NCBI GenBank assembly: GCA_023254755.1 | Contig: JALRKU010000351.1 | Location: 1-22,958 of the forward strand | Reading direction: 5' to 3' | Length of the DNA: 22,958 nucleotides | From: Aeromicrobium sp. | GTDB lineage: Bacteria; Actinomycetota; Actinomycetes; Propionibacteriales; Nocardioidaceae | In this document: piece by piece, positions 7,233 through 14,265 of the stretch | How the letters are laid out: each line of letters opens with the position of its first letter | How positions within the stretch are numbered: position 1 is the stretch's first letter | The notes under the pieces: model-generated | What the model saw: the letters and a program-made list of their open reading frames with translations, nothing else | Told to the model about the DNA's origin: nothing | Database searches by the model: none | Program-made: the position numbers and the translations under genes

Positions 7233-7772
7233 GTGACGACGCAGACCGAGCAGCTCCTCAAGGCCTGGGTGCCCGCCGGCTACCGCCTCCTGCAGGAGAC
7301 CGCGGCGACGTACGACCAGGTCGTCACGGCCGGCGACCTGGCGGCCGCGGTGCAGACGCGGTCCGGGCGATCGGGCAGCGGGCGAGCCACCTGGATCGGC
7401 CAGCTCCTCGAGCTCGTGGCGATGCAGGCCGAGCGCAGCGGCGACGCGCCACTCGCGGCGCTGTGCGTCCACTCCGACGGCACGGCGGGCGACCGCTACC
7501 GCTCGGCGCTGGCGGCGGCAGGCGTCGTCGCCGGGGACGACATCGAGCTCCGAGCGGCCGAGGACCGACTGGCCTGCTACCGCCGGTACGCCACCGACCT
7601 GCCCGCCGACGGCGGTCGGCCGCGCGTCGCGACCCGGCAGGCACGGGTCCGGCCGGCCGGAGGCCCGAACCGGGCTGCAGCGTCGCGCGCGCCGGAGCGG
7701 CCGGCGCCCGCCGTGTGCCCCACGTGCTTCATGCAGCTGCCCGCCACGGGGGTCTGCGACACCTGCGTCTGA
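7233..7772 (+). CDS. Unknown protein with C-terminal zinc ribbon
   Basis: A 179-residue protein I do not recognise. The N-terminal part (about 1-130) looks like one compact domain, with RATWIGQLLELVAMQAERSGDAP then LAALCVHSDGTAGDRYRSAL. That pattern recalls winged-helix-like modules that accompany nuclease or restriction proteins, a weak impression only. A Pro/Arg/Ala-rich linker (131-160) leads to four cysteines, CPTC (162-165) and CDTC (175-178), a treble-clef or rubredoxin-type zinc ribbon at the extreme C-terminus. GTG 7233 is fixed by the TACGAT -10; the long upstream frame belongs to AlkD shadow. The linker is unusually Arg-rich. No function is claimed. Confidence 0.78.
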   Translation: MTTQTEQLLKAWVPAGYRLLQETAATYDQVVTAGDLAAAVQTRSGRSGSGRATWIGQLLELVAMQAERSGDAPLAALCVHSDGTAGDRYRSALAAAGVVAGDDIELRAAEDRLACYRRYATDLPADGGRPRVATRQARVRPAGGPNRAAASRAPERPAPAVCPTCFMQLPATGVCDTCV

Positions 7773-7783
7773 GCACCGAGGCA

Positions 7784-7789
7784 TACCGT
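7784..7789 (+). promoter_or_regulatory. Leaderless-type -10 (TACCGT) for FAD oxidoreductase gene
   Basis: TACCGT ends 6 bases before ATG 7796, 11 bp after the preceding stop codon. Confidence 0.55.
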
Positions 7790-7795
7790 GGACCC

Positions 7796-9214
7796 ATGGA
7801 CATCCGTGAGGTCGATCTGGTCGTCATCGGTGCAGGGCCCGTCGGCGAGAACGTCGCCGACCGGGCCGTGCAGGGCGGCCTCAGCGCCGTGATCGTGGAG
7901 CGCGAGCTCGTCGGCGGCGAGTGCTCGTACTGGGCCTGCATGCCGTCGAAGGCGATGCTGCGCGGCGGGGCGACGCTGCGGGCCGCCCGCGCCGTCGACG
8001 GAGCACGGCAGGCCGTCACCGGAGAGCTCGACGTCGCCGGCGTGCTGCGACGTCGCGACCGCATGACGAGCGGGTGGGACGACGCCGGACAGGTCCAGTG
8101 GCTCGAGGGCGCCGGGATCGAGCTGGTGCGCGGCCACGGGCGGCTCACGGGCCCGAAGCAGGTCACCGTCGCCACCCCCGACGGTGGCGAGGTGGTGCTC
8201 CGGGCCACGCACGCCGTCGCGGTCTGCACGGGCACGGCGTCGCTGCTGCCCGACGTCCCGGGGCTCAGCGAGGTCGCCCCGTGGACCAGCCGGGACGCGA
8301 CCGAGGTGCAGCAGGTGCCGTCGAGCCTCGTGATCGTCGGCGGCGGGGTCGTCGGCTGCGAGATGGCCACGGCCTACGCCGGGTTCGGCACGGCGGTCAC
8401 GCTCCTGTCCCGCGGTCCGCTGCTCCCCCGCAACGAGGCCTTCGCGGGTGAGCTCGTCCTGGAGTCGCTGGAGTCGCTCGGCGTCACGGTCCGCCTCGGC
8501 GTCGAGCCCGCCTCGGCTCGCCGGGTCGACGGCGACGTGGTGATCGAGCTGAGCGACGGCAGCGAGGTGGTCGCGGAGCAGGTCCTCGTCGCGATCGGTC
8601 GGGTGCCGCGAACCGAGGACCTCGGACTGGAGCGGATCGGCCTCTCGCCCGGGTCGTGGATCGAGGTCGACGACACGCTGCGCTCCACCCAGGTCGACTG
8701 GCTGTACGCGGTCGGTGACGTCAACCACCGCGCCCTGCTGACCCACCAGGGCAAGTACCAGGCGCGGGCAGCGGGCGACGTGATCGCCGCCCGAGCGCTC
8801 GGGCGCACCGTCGACGACGCCCCCTGGGGTGCGCACGTCGCGACGGCCGACCACCGTCACGTGCCCCAGGTGACCTTCACCGATCCCGAGGTGGCGTCGG
8901 TGGGACTGAGCGAGCGCGAGGCCCTCGACGCCGGGCTCAGGGTCCGGGTGCTCGACCACGACCTCGCCGCGATCGCCGGCGCCTCGACCGCCTCCGACGA
9001 CTACCGAGGTCGCGCCCGGGCCGTGGTCGACGTCGACCGCCAGGTGCTCGTCGGCGCCACCTTCGTCGGACCCGACGTGGCCGAGCTGCTGCACTCGGCC
9101 ACGATCGCGGTCGTCGGTGAGGTGCCCCTGTCGCGGCTGTGGCACGCGGTCCCGTCCTACCCCACCGTCAGCGAGGTGTGGCTCCGCTGGCTCGAGGCCT
9201 ACGGACGCCCCTAA
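7796..9214 (+). CDS. FAD-dependent pyridine nucleotide-disulfide oxidoreductase
   Basis: A 472-residue class-I disulfide oxidoreductase of the lipoamide dehydrogenase/mercuric reductase type. The FAD-binding GAGPVG is at 12-17. The redox pair is Cys43 and Cys48 in GGECSYWACMPSK. The NAD(P) Rossmann motif is VIVGGGVVGCEMA, and the second FAD contact is LYAVGDVN. The C-terminal dimer segment reads HAVPSYPTVSE (450-460). By comparison with HxHPTxxE of lipoamide dehydrogenase, the catalytic-base His is replaced by Tyr455 and three residues are inserted. It is not mycothione reductase, nor a MerA with a C-terminal Cys pair. The electron acceptor is unknown; quinones or other small molecules are plausible. 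ATG 7796 follows a TACCGT -10. Confidence 0.88.
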   Translation: MDIREVDLVVIGAGPVGENVADRAVQGGLSAVIVERELVGGECSYWACMPSKAMLRGGATLRAARAVDGARQAVTGELDVAGVLRRRDRMTSGWDDAGQVQWLEGAGIELVRGHGRLTGPKQVTVATPDGGEVVLRATHAVAVCTGTASLLPDVPGLSEVAPWTSRDATEVQQVPSSLVIVGGGVVGCEMATAYAGFGTAVTLLSRGPLLPRNEAFAGELVLESLESLGVTVRLGVEPASARRVDGDVVIELSDGSEVVAEQVLVAIGRVPRTEDLGLERIGLSPGSWIEVDDTLRSTQVDWLYAVGDVNHRALLTHQGKYQARAAGDVIAARALGRTVDDAPWGAHVATADHRHVPQVTFTDPEVASVGLSEREALDAGLRVRVLDHDLAAIAGASTASDDYRGRARAVVDVDRQVLVGATFVGPDVAELLHSATIAVVGEVPLSRLWHAVPSYPTVSEVWLRWLEAYGRP

Positions 9215-9217
9215 GTG

Positions 9218-9631
9218 TCAGCGTCGCGCGAGTCTCACGACGAGGTATATGAAGCCGAGGATTACGTCGACGATCGCCCAGAACGCGAAGATCAGCGCGA
9301 CACCGATAGCCGTCCCGGTGTCCGACGCGGCGTTGCATGTCTCAGCGTCGAGGCTTCCGCAATCGCTCGGCTGACCAGACCCCGACGAAATGCCCGCGAT
9401 GATCCAGATCAGGAAGAGCACCTGAACGGCGAGGAAGAACCACATGAACACGCGCTTCCTTTTGCGCGGCGATTCCGCCGGCACCGACATCGTCGACGCT
9501 GGTCCAACAGCCTTGGTGTGCTCTGTCCACTGGGATCCATCCCAGAAGCGCTCGACCCCACTTGCGTCGGGGTAGAAGCCTGCCGGCGGCTGTGAAGGTC
9601 CAGCGGCCTCGAGAGGGGGCTGATCGGACAT
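9218..9631 (-). CDS. DUF2510-domain membrane protein
   Basis: A 137-residue protein with an N-terminal DUF2510 module, AGFYPDASGVERFWDGSQWTEHT (17-39). This is the aromatic, Trp-rich actinobacterial module of unknown function. A basic stretch RKRKR (56-60) precedes two membrane segments, about 61-81 and 107-132. A short loop with two cysteines (91 and 99) lies between them, probably outside the cell. ATG 9631 is chosen because AGGAG sits 5 bases upstream; the frame stays open a further 14 codons. Its stop is 3 bp from that of the convergent FAD oxidoreductase. Codon use is less G/C-biased than the neighbours. Confidence 0.82.
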   Translation of the reverse strand: MSDQPPLEAAGPSQPPAGFYPDASGVERFWDGSQWTEHTKAVGPASTMSVPAESPRKRKRVFMWFFLAVQVLFLIWIIAGISSGSGQPSDCGSLDAETCNAASDTGTAIGVALIFAFWAIVDVILGFIYLVVRLARR

Positions 9632-10038
9632 GTGATCTCCTGCACATAGTGGACGTGTTGTGTGCCGCGTCACATGAGATGACGTAGGCAGTAGACGTCC
9701 GCCGATCCCTCCAGGTTGATCACAAAGAACCAGTGATGACCATGCGAACGTCCCGTGGTCAGGTCGCGACCCCGCGCCACGGAGGGCTCTGTCGCTCGGC
9801 CCTGGCTAGGCAGATCAGACCGGACCAGGCCATGAGCAGTGATGAATGGCTCGGCGCCCCCACTGCTCGCACGCGCTGACTGACGACCCACGGCACGTGG
9901 CAGATCGGACTGCTAGACGTCCAGGACGGGCTGGGATCACTCCAAGCGGCGTGGTCGTCGGTCGAGGCTGGTCATAAGCGACATGACGTCTGGCACCCGG
10001 GCACCAGCGCCCTGGACCACCAGGCAGGACCGATCGCG
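9632..10038. other. About 400 bp without a convincing gene
   Basis: This stretch between the DUF2510 gene and the LysE-family gene has a less G/C-rich, less codon-like composition than its surroundings. A minus-strand frame (9670-9891) ends in HHWFFVINLEGS and could be the decayed 3' end of a gene. It has no recognisable domain, start signal or ribosome binding site. An imperfect palindrome (CTGGCACCC/GGGCACCAG, about 9988-10005) is present. I see no tRNA or clear terminator. Confidence 0.5.
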
Positions 10039-10659
10039 TCAGGCCTCGACGGCGAGGGCCGTCGCGAAGCCGAGCATGATCACGCCCGTCGAGCCGTCGA
10101 CACCGCGTCGGACCGACGGCCGGGTCAGGCGGACGGCGGCCCGACTCGCGACGCGGACCAGCACGACGAGGAAGACGGCACCGATCGCCACGAGGGTCAA
10201 CGCGTACGCCAGCAGCGTCGGCAGGCCCTGGTCCCCGTCGACGAACTGAGGCAGCACGGCGAGGTTGAACGCGAGCACCTTGGGGTTGGTGATGTTGCAG
10301 ACGAAGCCCTGTCGCAGCGCGGTGCGGGCGGACGTCGTGCGACCGGTGCCGCCGACGGCCCACACCGAGCCGTCGCGCCGCAGCGCGTCGCGCAGAGCCG
10401 ACAGCCCCAGCCAGGTCAGGTAGGCGACGCCGGCCCAGCGGACCGCCAGGAAGACGGGCTCGGAGTGGGCCAGCACCGCTCCGAGCCCGGTCGCCGCCAG
10501 GACGCCCTGGATCGTGCCCGCGACCGTGATCCCGAGCGCCGTGAGCAGCCCTCGACGCCGTCCACCGACGACGCTGGCGCGCAGGGTCAGGAGGCTGTCC
10601 GGGCCGGGGGCGACGGCCAGCACCGCCGCGAACGCCACGAACGACAGGTAGGTCTCCAC
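10039..10659 (-). CDS. LysE-family amino-acid exporter
   Basis: A 206-residue inner-membrane protein of the LysE/RhtB translocator family, which export amino acids and derivatives such as lysine, arginine, threonine or homoserine. The signature VAPGPDSLLTLRASVVGGRRRGLLTALGI is at residues 16-44, and the second re-entrant segment is GFVCNITNPKVLAFNLAVLPQF. About six hydrophobic segments fit the family. GTG 10659 is chosen because TAGTCT lies 6 bases upstream. That -10 abuts the terminator hairpin of the upstream hydrolase gene. The substrate cannot be read from sequence. Confidence 0.88.
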   Translation of the reverse strand: METYLSFVAFAAVLAVAPGPDSLLTLRASVVGGRRRGLLTALGITVAGTIQGVLAATGLGAVLAHSEPVFLAVRWAGVAYLTWLGLSALRDALRRDGSVWAVGGTGRTTSARTALRQGFVCNITNPKVLAFNLAVLPQFVDGDQGLPTLLAYALTLVAIGAVFLVVLVRVASRAAVRLTRPSVRRGVDGSTGVIMLGFATALAVEA

Positions 10660-10665
10660 GGCGGA

Positions 10666-10671
10666 AGACTA
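10666..10671 (-). promoter_or_regulatory. Leaderless-type -10 (TAGTCT) for LysE-family gene
   Basis: On the minus strand TAGTCT is followed by 6 bases and GTG 10659. Its first base is the last base of the 14-bp hairpin, so the -35 region of this promoter lies within the hairpin stem. Confidence 0.55.
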
Positions 10672-10701
10672 ACGGCCGGACCCCGGCGGGGTCCGGCCGT
10701 T
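10671..10701 (-). terminator. Perfect 14-bp hairpin, likely intrinsic terminator
   Basis: Arms AACGGCCGGACCCC (10671-10684) and GGGGTCCGGCCGTT (10688-10701) are perfectly complementary with a GGC loop. It lies 25 bp downstream of the hydrolase stop. There is no U-tract, as is common for actinobacterial hairpin terminators. Confidence 0.75.
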
Positions 10702-10726
10702 CACGACGTCCGTCGTCGCCGGTGCG

Positions 10727-11689
10727 TCAGACCTCGATCGCGTCCTCGACGAACGCGATCGCCTGGGCGATCGCGGCCTTCGCCGCGAAGGTGTCGTGGA
10801 GGCTGTTGACCATCACGAAGTCGTGCACGATGCCCTGGTAGCGGACCGCCGTCGTGGGCACGCCGGCCTGCCGGAGCTTGGCCGCGTAGGCCTCTCCCTC
10901 GTCGCGGAGCACGTCGGCCTCACCGGTGATCACCAGAGCCGGCGGCAGGCCCTCCAGCTGCTCGAGGCTCGCGCGCAGCGGCGACGCCGTGATCTCGGCC
11001 CGCTGGGCCTCGTCGGTCGTGTACTGGTCCCAGAACCACCGCATGCCCTCGCGGGACAGGAAGTAGCCGTCGGCGAACTCCTCGTACGACGGCGTGTCGA
11101 AGGCGGCATCGGTCACGGGGTAAAACAGCACCTGCGCCTTCAGGTCGACTCCTCCGCGCTCCTTCGCGAGCAGCGTGAGGGCTGCCGTCATGTTGCCTCC
11201 GACCGAGTCGCCCGCGGCCACGAGGCGCGACGCGTCGAGGCCGTGCGCGGCGCCGTCGGCGACGATCCACTGCGCGGTCGCCCAGACCTGCTCGATCGCG
11301 TGCGGATAGCGCACCTCGGGCGAGCGGTCGTACTCGGGGAACACGACGGCTGCGCCGGAGCCCACGGCGAGGTCGCGGACCAGCCGGTCGTGCGTGTGCG
11401 CGTCGCCGAAGACCCAGCCCGCGCCGTGCGTGTAGAGGATCACCGGGAGGACGCCGGTCGCTCCCTGCGGCCGCACGATCCGCACCTTCACCGAGCCCGA
11501 GGGCCCACCGGGGACCTCGATCCACTCGTCGTCGACCTCCGGCTTGTCGATCGGCTCGTCCTGCACCGAGTCGACCGCCTTGCGGCCCTCCTCGGGCGGG
11601 AGCTGGAACAGGAACGGCGGCTCGCCGGTCGCGTCGACGAACGCCTGGGCGGCGGGCTCCAGGGCGATGTTCTTCGGGTTGCCGGGCAT
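10727..11689 (-). CDS. Alpha/beta hydrolase, HSL-type esterase
   Basis: A 320-residue carboxylesterase/acetyl hydrolase of the hormone-sensitive-lipase family. The oxyanion-hole motif is THGAGWVFG (87-95; HGGG in most members, here HGAG). The nucleophile is Ser162 in GDSVGGN, and Asp259 (EADVLRDEG) with His289 (GIVHDF) completes the triad. No signal peptide, so it is cytoplasmic. ATG 11689 has AAGGAG 6 bases upstream. A good sigma-70-type promoter (TTGACG, 18 bases, TACAGT) lies 52-81 bp upstream and carries one of two TetR-like operators in its spacer. It is divergent from a TetR regulator, which probably represses it until a ligand, perhaps an ester substrate, is present. Confidence 0.9.
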   Translation of the reverse strand: MPGNPKNIALEPAAQAFVDATGEPPFLFQLPPEEGRKAVDSVQDEPIDKPEVDDEWIEVPGGPSGSVKVRIVRPQGATGVLPVILYTHGAGWVFGDAHTHDRLVRDLAVGSGAAVVFPEYDRSPEVRYPHAIEQVWATAQWIVADGAAHGLDASRLVAAGDSVGGNMTAALTLLAKERGGVDLKAQVLFYPVTDAAFDTPSYEEFADGYFLSREGMRWFWDQYTTDEAQRAEITASPLRASLEQLEGLPPALVITGEADVLRDEGEAYAAKLRQAGVPTTAVRYQGIVHDFVMVNSLHDTFAAKAAIAQAIAFVEDAIEV

Positions 11690-11713
11690 GGGGTGCTCCT
11701 TCTCGCAGATCGT

Positions 11714-11731
11714 CGAGAACGCTCGTTCTCG
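11714..11731. promoter_or_regulatory. Operator site 1 (18-bp palindrome)
   Basis: CGAGAACG and CGTTCTCG flank a 2-base centre. It lies just downstream of the predicted hydrolase transcription start (about +4 to +21). Its 16-bp core matches site 2 at 14 of 16 positions, and the centre-to-centre distance is 32 bp, about three helical turns. Confidence 0.7.
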
Positions 11732-11740
11732 TTGATCTCG

Positions 11741-11770
11741 ACTGTAGAGAACCATCGTTCTCATCGTCAA
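11741..11770 (-). promoter_or_regulatory. Promoter of the alpha/beta hydrolase gene
   Basis: On the minus strand TTGACG (11770-11765) and TACAGT (11746-11741) are separated by 18 bases. Operator site 2 fills 16 of those 18 bases, the classic position for repression. Confidence 0.7.
11747..11762. promoter_or_regulatory. Operator site 2 (16-bp palindrome)
   Basis: GAGAAC and GTTCTC flank CATC. It sits in the -35/-10 spacer of the hydrolase promoter and over the presumed -35 region of the TetR promoter, so one bound repressor dimer could silence both directions. Confidence 0.7.
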
Positions 11771-11771
11771 G

Positions 11772-11777
11772 TAGACT
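11772..11777 (+). promoter_or_regulatory. Leaderless-type -10 (TAGACT) for tetR-family gene
   Basis: TAGACT ends 7 bases before ATG 11785. The -35 region about 17 bases upstream overlaps operator site 2, consistent with autoregulation. Confidence 0.6.
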
Positions 11778-11784
11778 GCGTCAC

Positions 11785-12345
11785 ATGACCACCGAGAACC
11801 GACAGCGCATCGTCGACGCCGCTGACGCGCTCTTCTACTCCCGAGGCATCGGCCAGGTCGGCATGGACGCCGTCCGCGACGAGGCGCAGGTGTCGCTCCG
11901 CGCCCTCTACAAGGAGTTCGCGTCGAAGGACGAGCTCGTCGTCGCCGTGCTCGACAAGCGCCACGGCATGTGGACCTCGGGGGTCTCCGGCGCGGTCGAG
12001 GCGATCGACGACCCTCGCGAGCGGCTGCTGGCGATCTACGACTACCTCGCCGAGTGGTTCGGCGAGTCGGACTTCCGTGGGTGCGGGTTCATCAACGCGT
12101 TCGGGGAGCTCGGTGCCGCGAACCCCGAGCTCGCGCGCGTCGTGCGCGACCACAAGGCCGACTTCCAGCGCTACGTCGACGCGCTGGTCGAGGACGCCGG
12201 AGGGCCCGCCTGGCTCGGACCCCAGCTCGCGGTGCTGGCCGAGGGCGCCCAGACCACGGCGGCCATCGCGGGAACGTCCGACGCAGCCCGTCACGCGAGG
12301 GCGGCGGCGGTCACCCTCGTCGACGCCGCCTTCGCGCGGGCCTGA
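11785..12345 (+). CDS. TetR/AcrR-family transcriptional regulator
   Basis: A 186-residue repressor-type protein. The N-terminal helix-turn-helix is RQRIVDAADALFYSRGIGQVGMDAVRDEAQVSLRALYKEFASKDELV (residues 6-52), typical of TetR. The helical C-terminal part (from about 60) would bind the ligand and form the dimer. It contains EWFGESDFRGCGFINAFGE, a segment seen in many family members. Placement divergent from the hydrolase, with two matching palindromes between, makes local control of that gene and of itself likely. The ligand is unknown. The 3' end faces the universal stress gene 22 bp away. Confidence 0.92.
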   Translation: MTTENRQRIVDAADALFYSRGIGQVGMDAVRDEAQVSLRALYKEFASKDELVVAVLDKRHGMWTSGVSGAVEAIDDPRERLLAIYDYLAEWFGESDFRGCGFINAFGELGAANPELARVVRDHKADFQRYVDALVEDAGGPAWLGPQLAVLAEGAQTTAAIAGTSDAARHARAAAVTLVDAAFARA

Positions 12346-12367
12346 CCGCCGACCGACCGCCGACTCC

Positions 12368-12760
12368 TCAGCGCTGCGGCTTGACCGCGAGCACCGGCAC
12401 CGTCGCGTCGAGGATCACCCGCTGCGAGACGCTGCCCATGATCGCCTTTCCGACGGGCGAGCGATGCCGCACACCGACCACCACGAGCCGGGCGCCCCCG
12501 GACTCGGCGGCCGCCACGACCGCTGCGCCGACGTCGTCGACGACCTCGTGCAGCACCACGCCGTCGAGGCCCGCGGCCGCGATTCGCGCCGTGAGGTCCT
12601 CGACCTGGTCCGCCGTCGCGAAGCGCGGGTCCACGTACGCGTCGCCCTTCGTGGCGTTGACCACCACGACCCGTTCACGGCGGACCGCGGCCTCCTCGAG
12701 GGCCGCCTCGAGGGCGGCCTCGCCGTAGGGGTCCGGGCTGTACGCGACGACGACGGTCAT
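12368..12760 (-). CDS. Universal stress protein (UspA family)
   Basis: A 130-residue single-domain Usp protein. It opens with MTVVVAYSPDPYGEAALEAALEEA and ends with VVVGVRHRSPVGKAIMGSVSQRVILDATVPVLAVK. That region is the ATP-binding GxxGx9GS loop, but with His in place of the second Gly, so nucleotide binding cannot be assumed. ATG 12760 overlaps the tctA stop by 4 bases (ATGA), so this is the last gene of the tctCBA operon. Usp domains near transporters may tune their activity with energy status; that role here is inference. Confidence 0.9.
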   Translation of the reverse strand: MTVVVAYSPDPYGEAALEAALEEAAVRRERVVVVNATKGDAYVDPRFATADQVEDLTARIAAAGLDGVVLHEVVDDVGAAVVAAAESGGARLVVVGVRHRSPVGKAIMGSVSQRVILDATVPVLAVKPQR

Positions 12761-14265
12761 GCTGCCACCTCCTGGTCGGTCGACGTCGCCGAGCGGCGAC
12801 GACGGACGGCGTTGACGGCCAGCACCGCGAGGATGCCGGCGAGGACGACGTAGCAGACGACCGCGACCGGCTCGCTCCACAAGGTGGAGACGTCGCCGCC
12901 CGACAGCGCCAGGGCCTCGGTCAGCTTGCCCTCGAGGTCGGGCCCGAGGATCACGCCCACGATGAGGGGCAGCACCGGGAGTCCGAATCGTCGCATCGCC
13001 AGGCCGAGCAGGCCCAGCACGATCAGCAGGAGCAGGTCGAACGGCTCGAAGCTGATGCTGTACGACCCGAGTGCGGCGAAGAACAGGATGCCCGCGTACA
13101 GGTAGGGCCGCGGGATGCGCAGCAGCTTGGCCCACACGGGCGCCAGCGGAAGGTTCAGCACCAGCAGCAGCGTGTTGGCGATGAACAGGCTCGCCAGCAG
13201 GGTCCAGACCAGAGCGCCGTTGTTGTCGAACAGCTGCGGTCCCGGCTGGATGCCGTAGGAGCGCATCGCGTCGAGGATGATCGCCGCCGTCGCCGTGGTC
13301 GGGATGCCGATCGCGAGCAGGGGCACCAGGGTGCCGGCGGCCGACGCGTTGTTGGCGGCCTCGGGCCCGGCGACACCCTCGATGGCTCCCTTGCCGAACT
13401 CCTCCGGGTGCTTCGAGAGCCGCTTCTCGGTGAGGTACGACAGGAACGTCGGGACCTCGGCGCCGCCCGCCGGCATCGCGCCGAACGGGAAGCCGTACGC
13501 GGTGCCCCGCAACCACGGCTTCCACGAGCGGCCCCAGTCGGACCGACTCATCCAGGGCTGGCCGACCGGCGTGATCTCCAGCGGTGCGCGACGCAGGTGC
13601 GCCGCGACCCACAACGCCTCGCCGATCGCGAAGATCGCGACCGCGACGATGACGACGTCGATGCCGTCGGCCAGCAGGGGCTGGTCGAAGGTGAGCCGCG
13701 CCTGTCCCGTCGACGTGCCGACCAGGCCGATCGTCAGGCCCAGGAACAGCGAGATGAAGCCGCGCAGCTTGGAGGCACCGAGAGCGGCGGAGACGGCGAG
13801 CAGCGCGAGCAGCAGGATCGCCACGTACGACGGTGCGCCGAGCTCGACGACCCACTCCGACACCGTCGGTGCCAGCAGGACCAGCAGCAGCGTGCCGATC
13901 GTGCCGGCCACGAACGAGCCGATCGCGGCCGTGGCGAGCGCCTGCGACGCACGTCCCGCCTTGGCCATCTTGTTGCCCTCGATGGCGGTGACGACCGAGG
14001 ACGACTCCCCCGGCGTGTTGAGCAGGATCGACGTCGTCGAGCCCCCGTACATGCCGCCGTAGTAGATGCCCGCGAACATGATGAGCGCGCTGTCGACCGG
14101 CACCGCGTAGGTGATCGGGAACAGCAGCGCCAGCGTCATGGCGGGGCCGATGCCGGGCAGGACGCCCACGAGGGTGCCGAGCAGGACGCCGAGGACGGCG
14201 TACAGCAGGTTCTGCGGCGTGGCGGCGGACGCGAGTCCGTCGGCGAGCAGGCCGAGCGAGTCCAT
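12757..14265 (-). CDS. tctA: Tripartite tricarboxylate transporter large permease
   Basis: A 502-residue integral membrane protein of the TctA family, the large subunit of a secondary (ion-driven) carboxylate importer that uses a binding protein. Signatures are GVLPGIGPAMTLALLFPITY (34-53), the GIYYGGMYGGSTTSILLNTPGE stretch (67-88), and the inverted-repeat copy with MPAGGAEVPTFLSYLTEKRLSKHPEEFGKGAIEGVAGPEAANNA. Ten or more membrane segments are visible. ATG 14265 overlaps the tctB stop by one base (TGATG), and the gene overlaps the usp gene by four. The transported acid (citrate, tartrate, aromatic acids or others) cannot be told from the permease. Confidence 0.95.
   Translation of the reverse strand: MDSLGLLADGLASAATPQNLLYAVLGVLLGTLVGVLPGIGPAMTLALLFPITYAVPVDSALIMFAGIYYGGMYGGSTTSILLNTPGESSSVVTAIEGNKMAKAGRASQALATAAIGSFVAGTIGTLLLVLLAPTVSEWVVELGAPSYVAILLLALLAVSAALGASKLRGFISLFLGLTIGLVGTSTGQARLTFDQPLLADGIDVVIVAVAIFAIGEALWVAAHLRRAPLEITPVGQPWMSRSDWGRSWKPWLRGTAYGFPFGAMPAGGAEVPTFLSYLTEKRLSKHPEEFGKGAIEGVAGPEAANNASAAGTLVPLLAIGIPTTATAAIILDAMRSYGIQPGPQLFDNNGALVWTLLASLFIANTLLLVLNLPLAPVWAKLLRIPRPYLYAGILFFAALGSYSISFEPFDLLLLIVLGLLGLAMRRFGLPVLPLIVGVILGPDLEGKLTEALALSGGDVSTLWSEPVAVVCYVVLAGILAVLAVNAVRRRRSATSTDQEVAA

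Noticed and set aside
9640..9673. Sigma-70-like promoter (GTGACG-N18-CTATGT) for the DUF2510 gene
   Set aside because: Transcription would start inside or after the Shine-Dalgarno sequence at 9637-9641, which is inconsistent with its use.
9983..10249. Plus-strand 88-residue frame in the gap before lysE
   Set aside because: Low-complexity Arg/Thr/Ala sequence running into the antisense of the LysE gene; no start signal.
12368..13855. A 495-residue protein joining Usp to a longer N-terminal part
   Set aside because: The extension is a shifted-frame shadow of tctA. The Usp fold begins exactly at ATG 12760.
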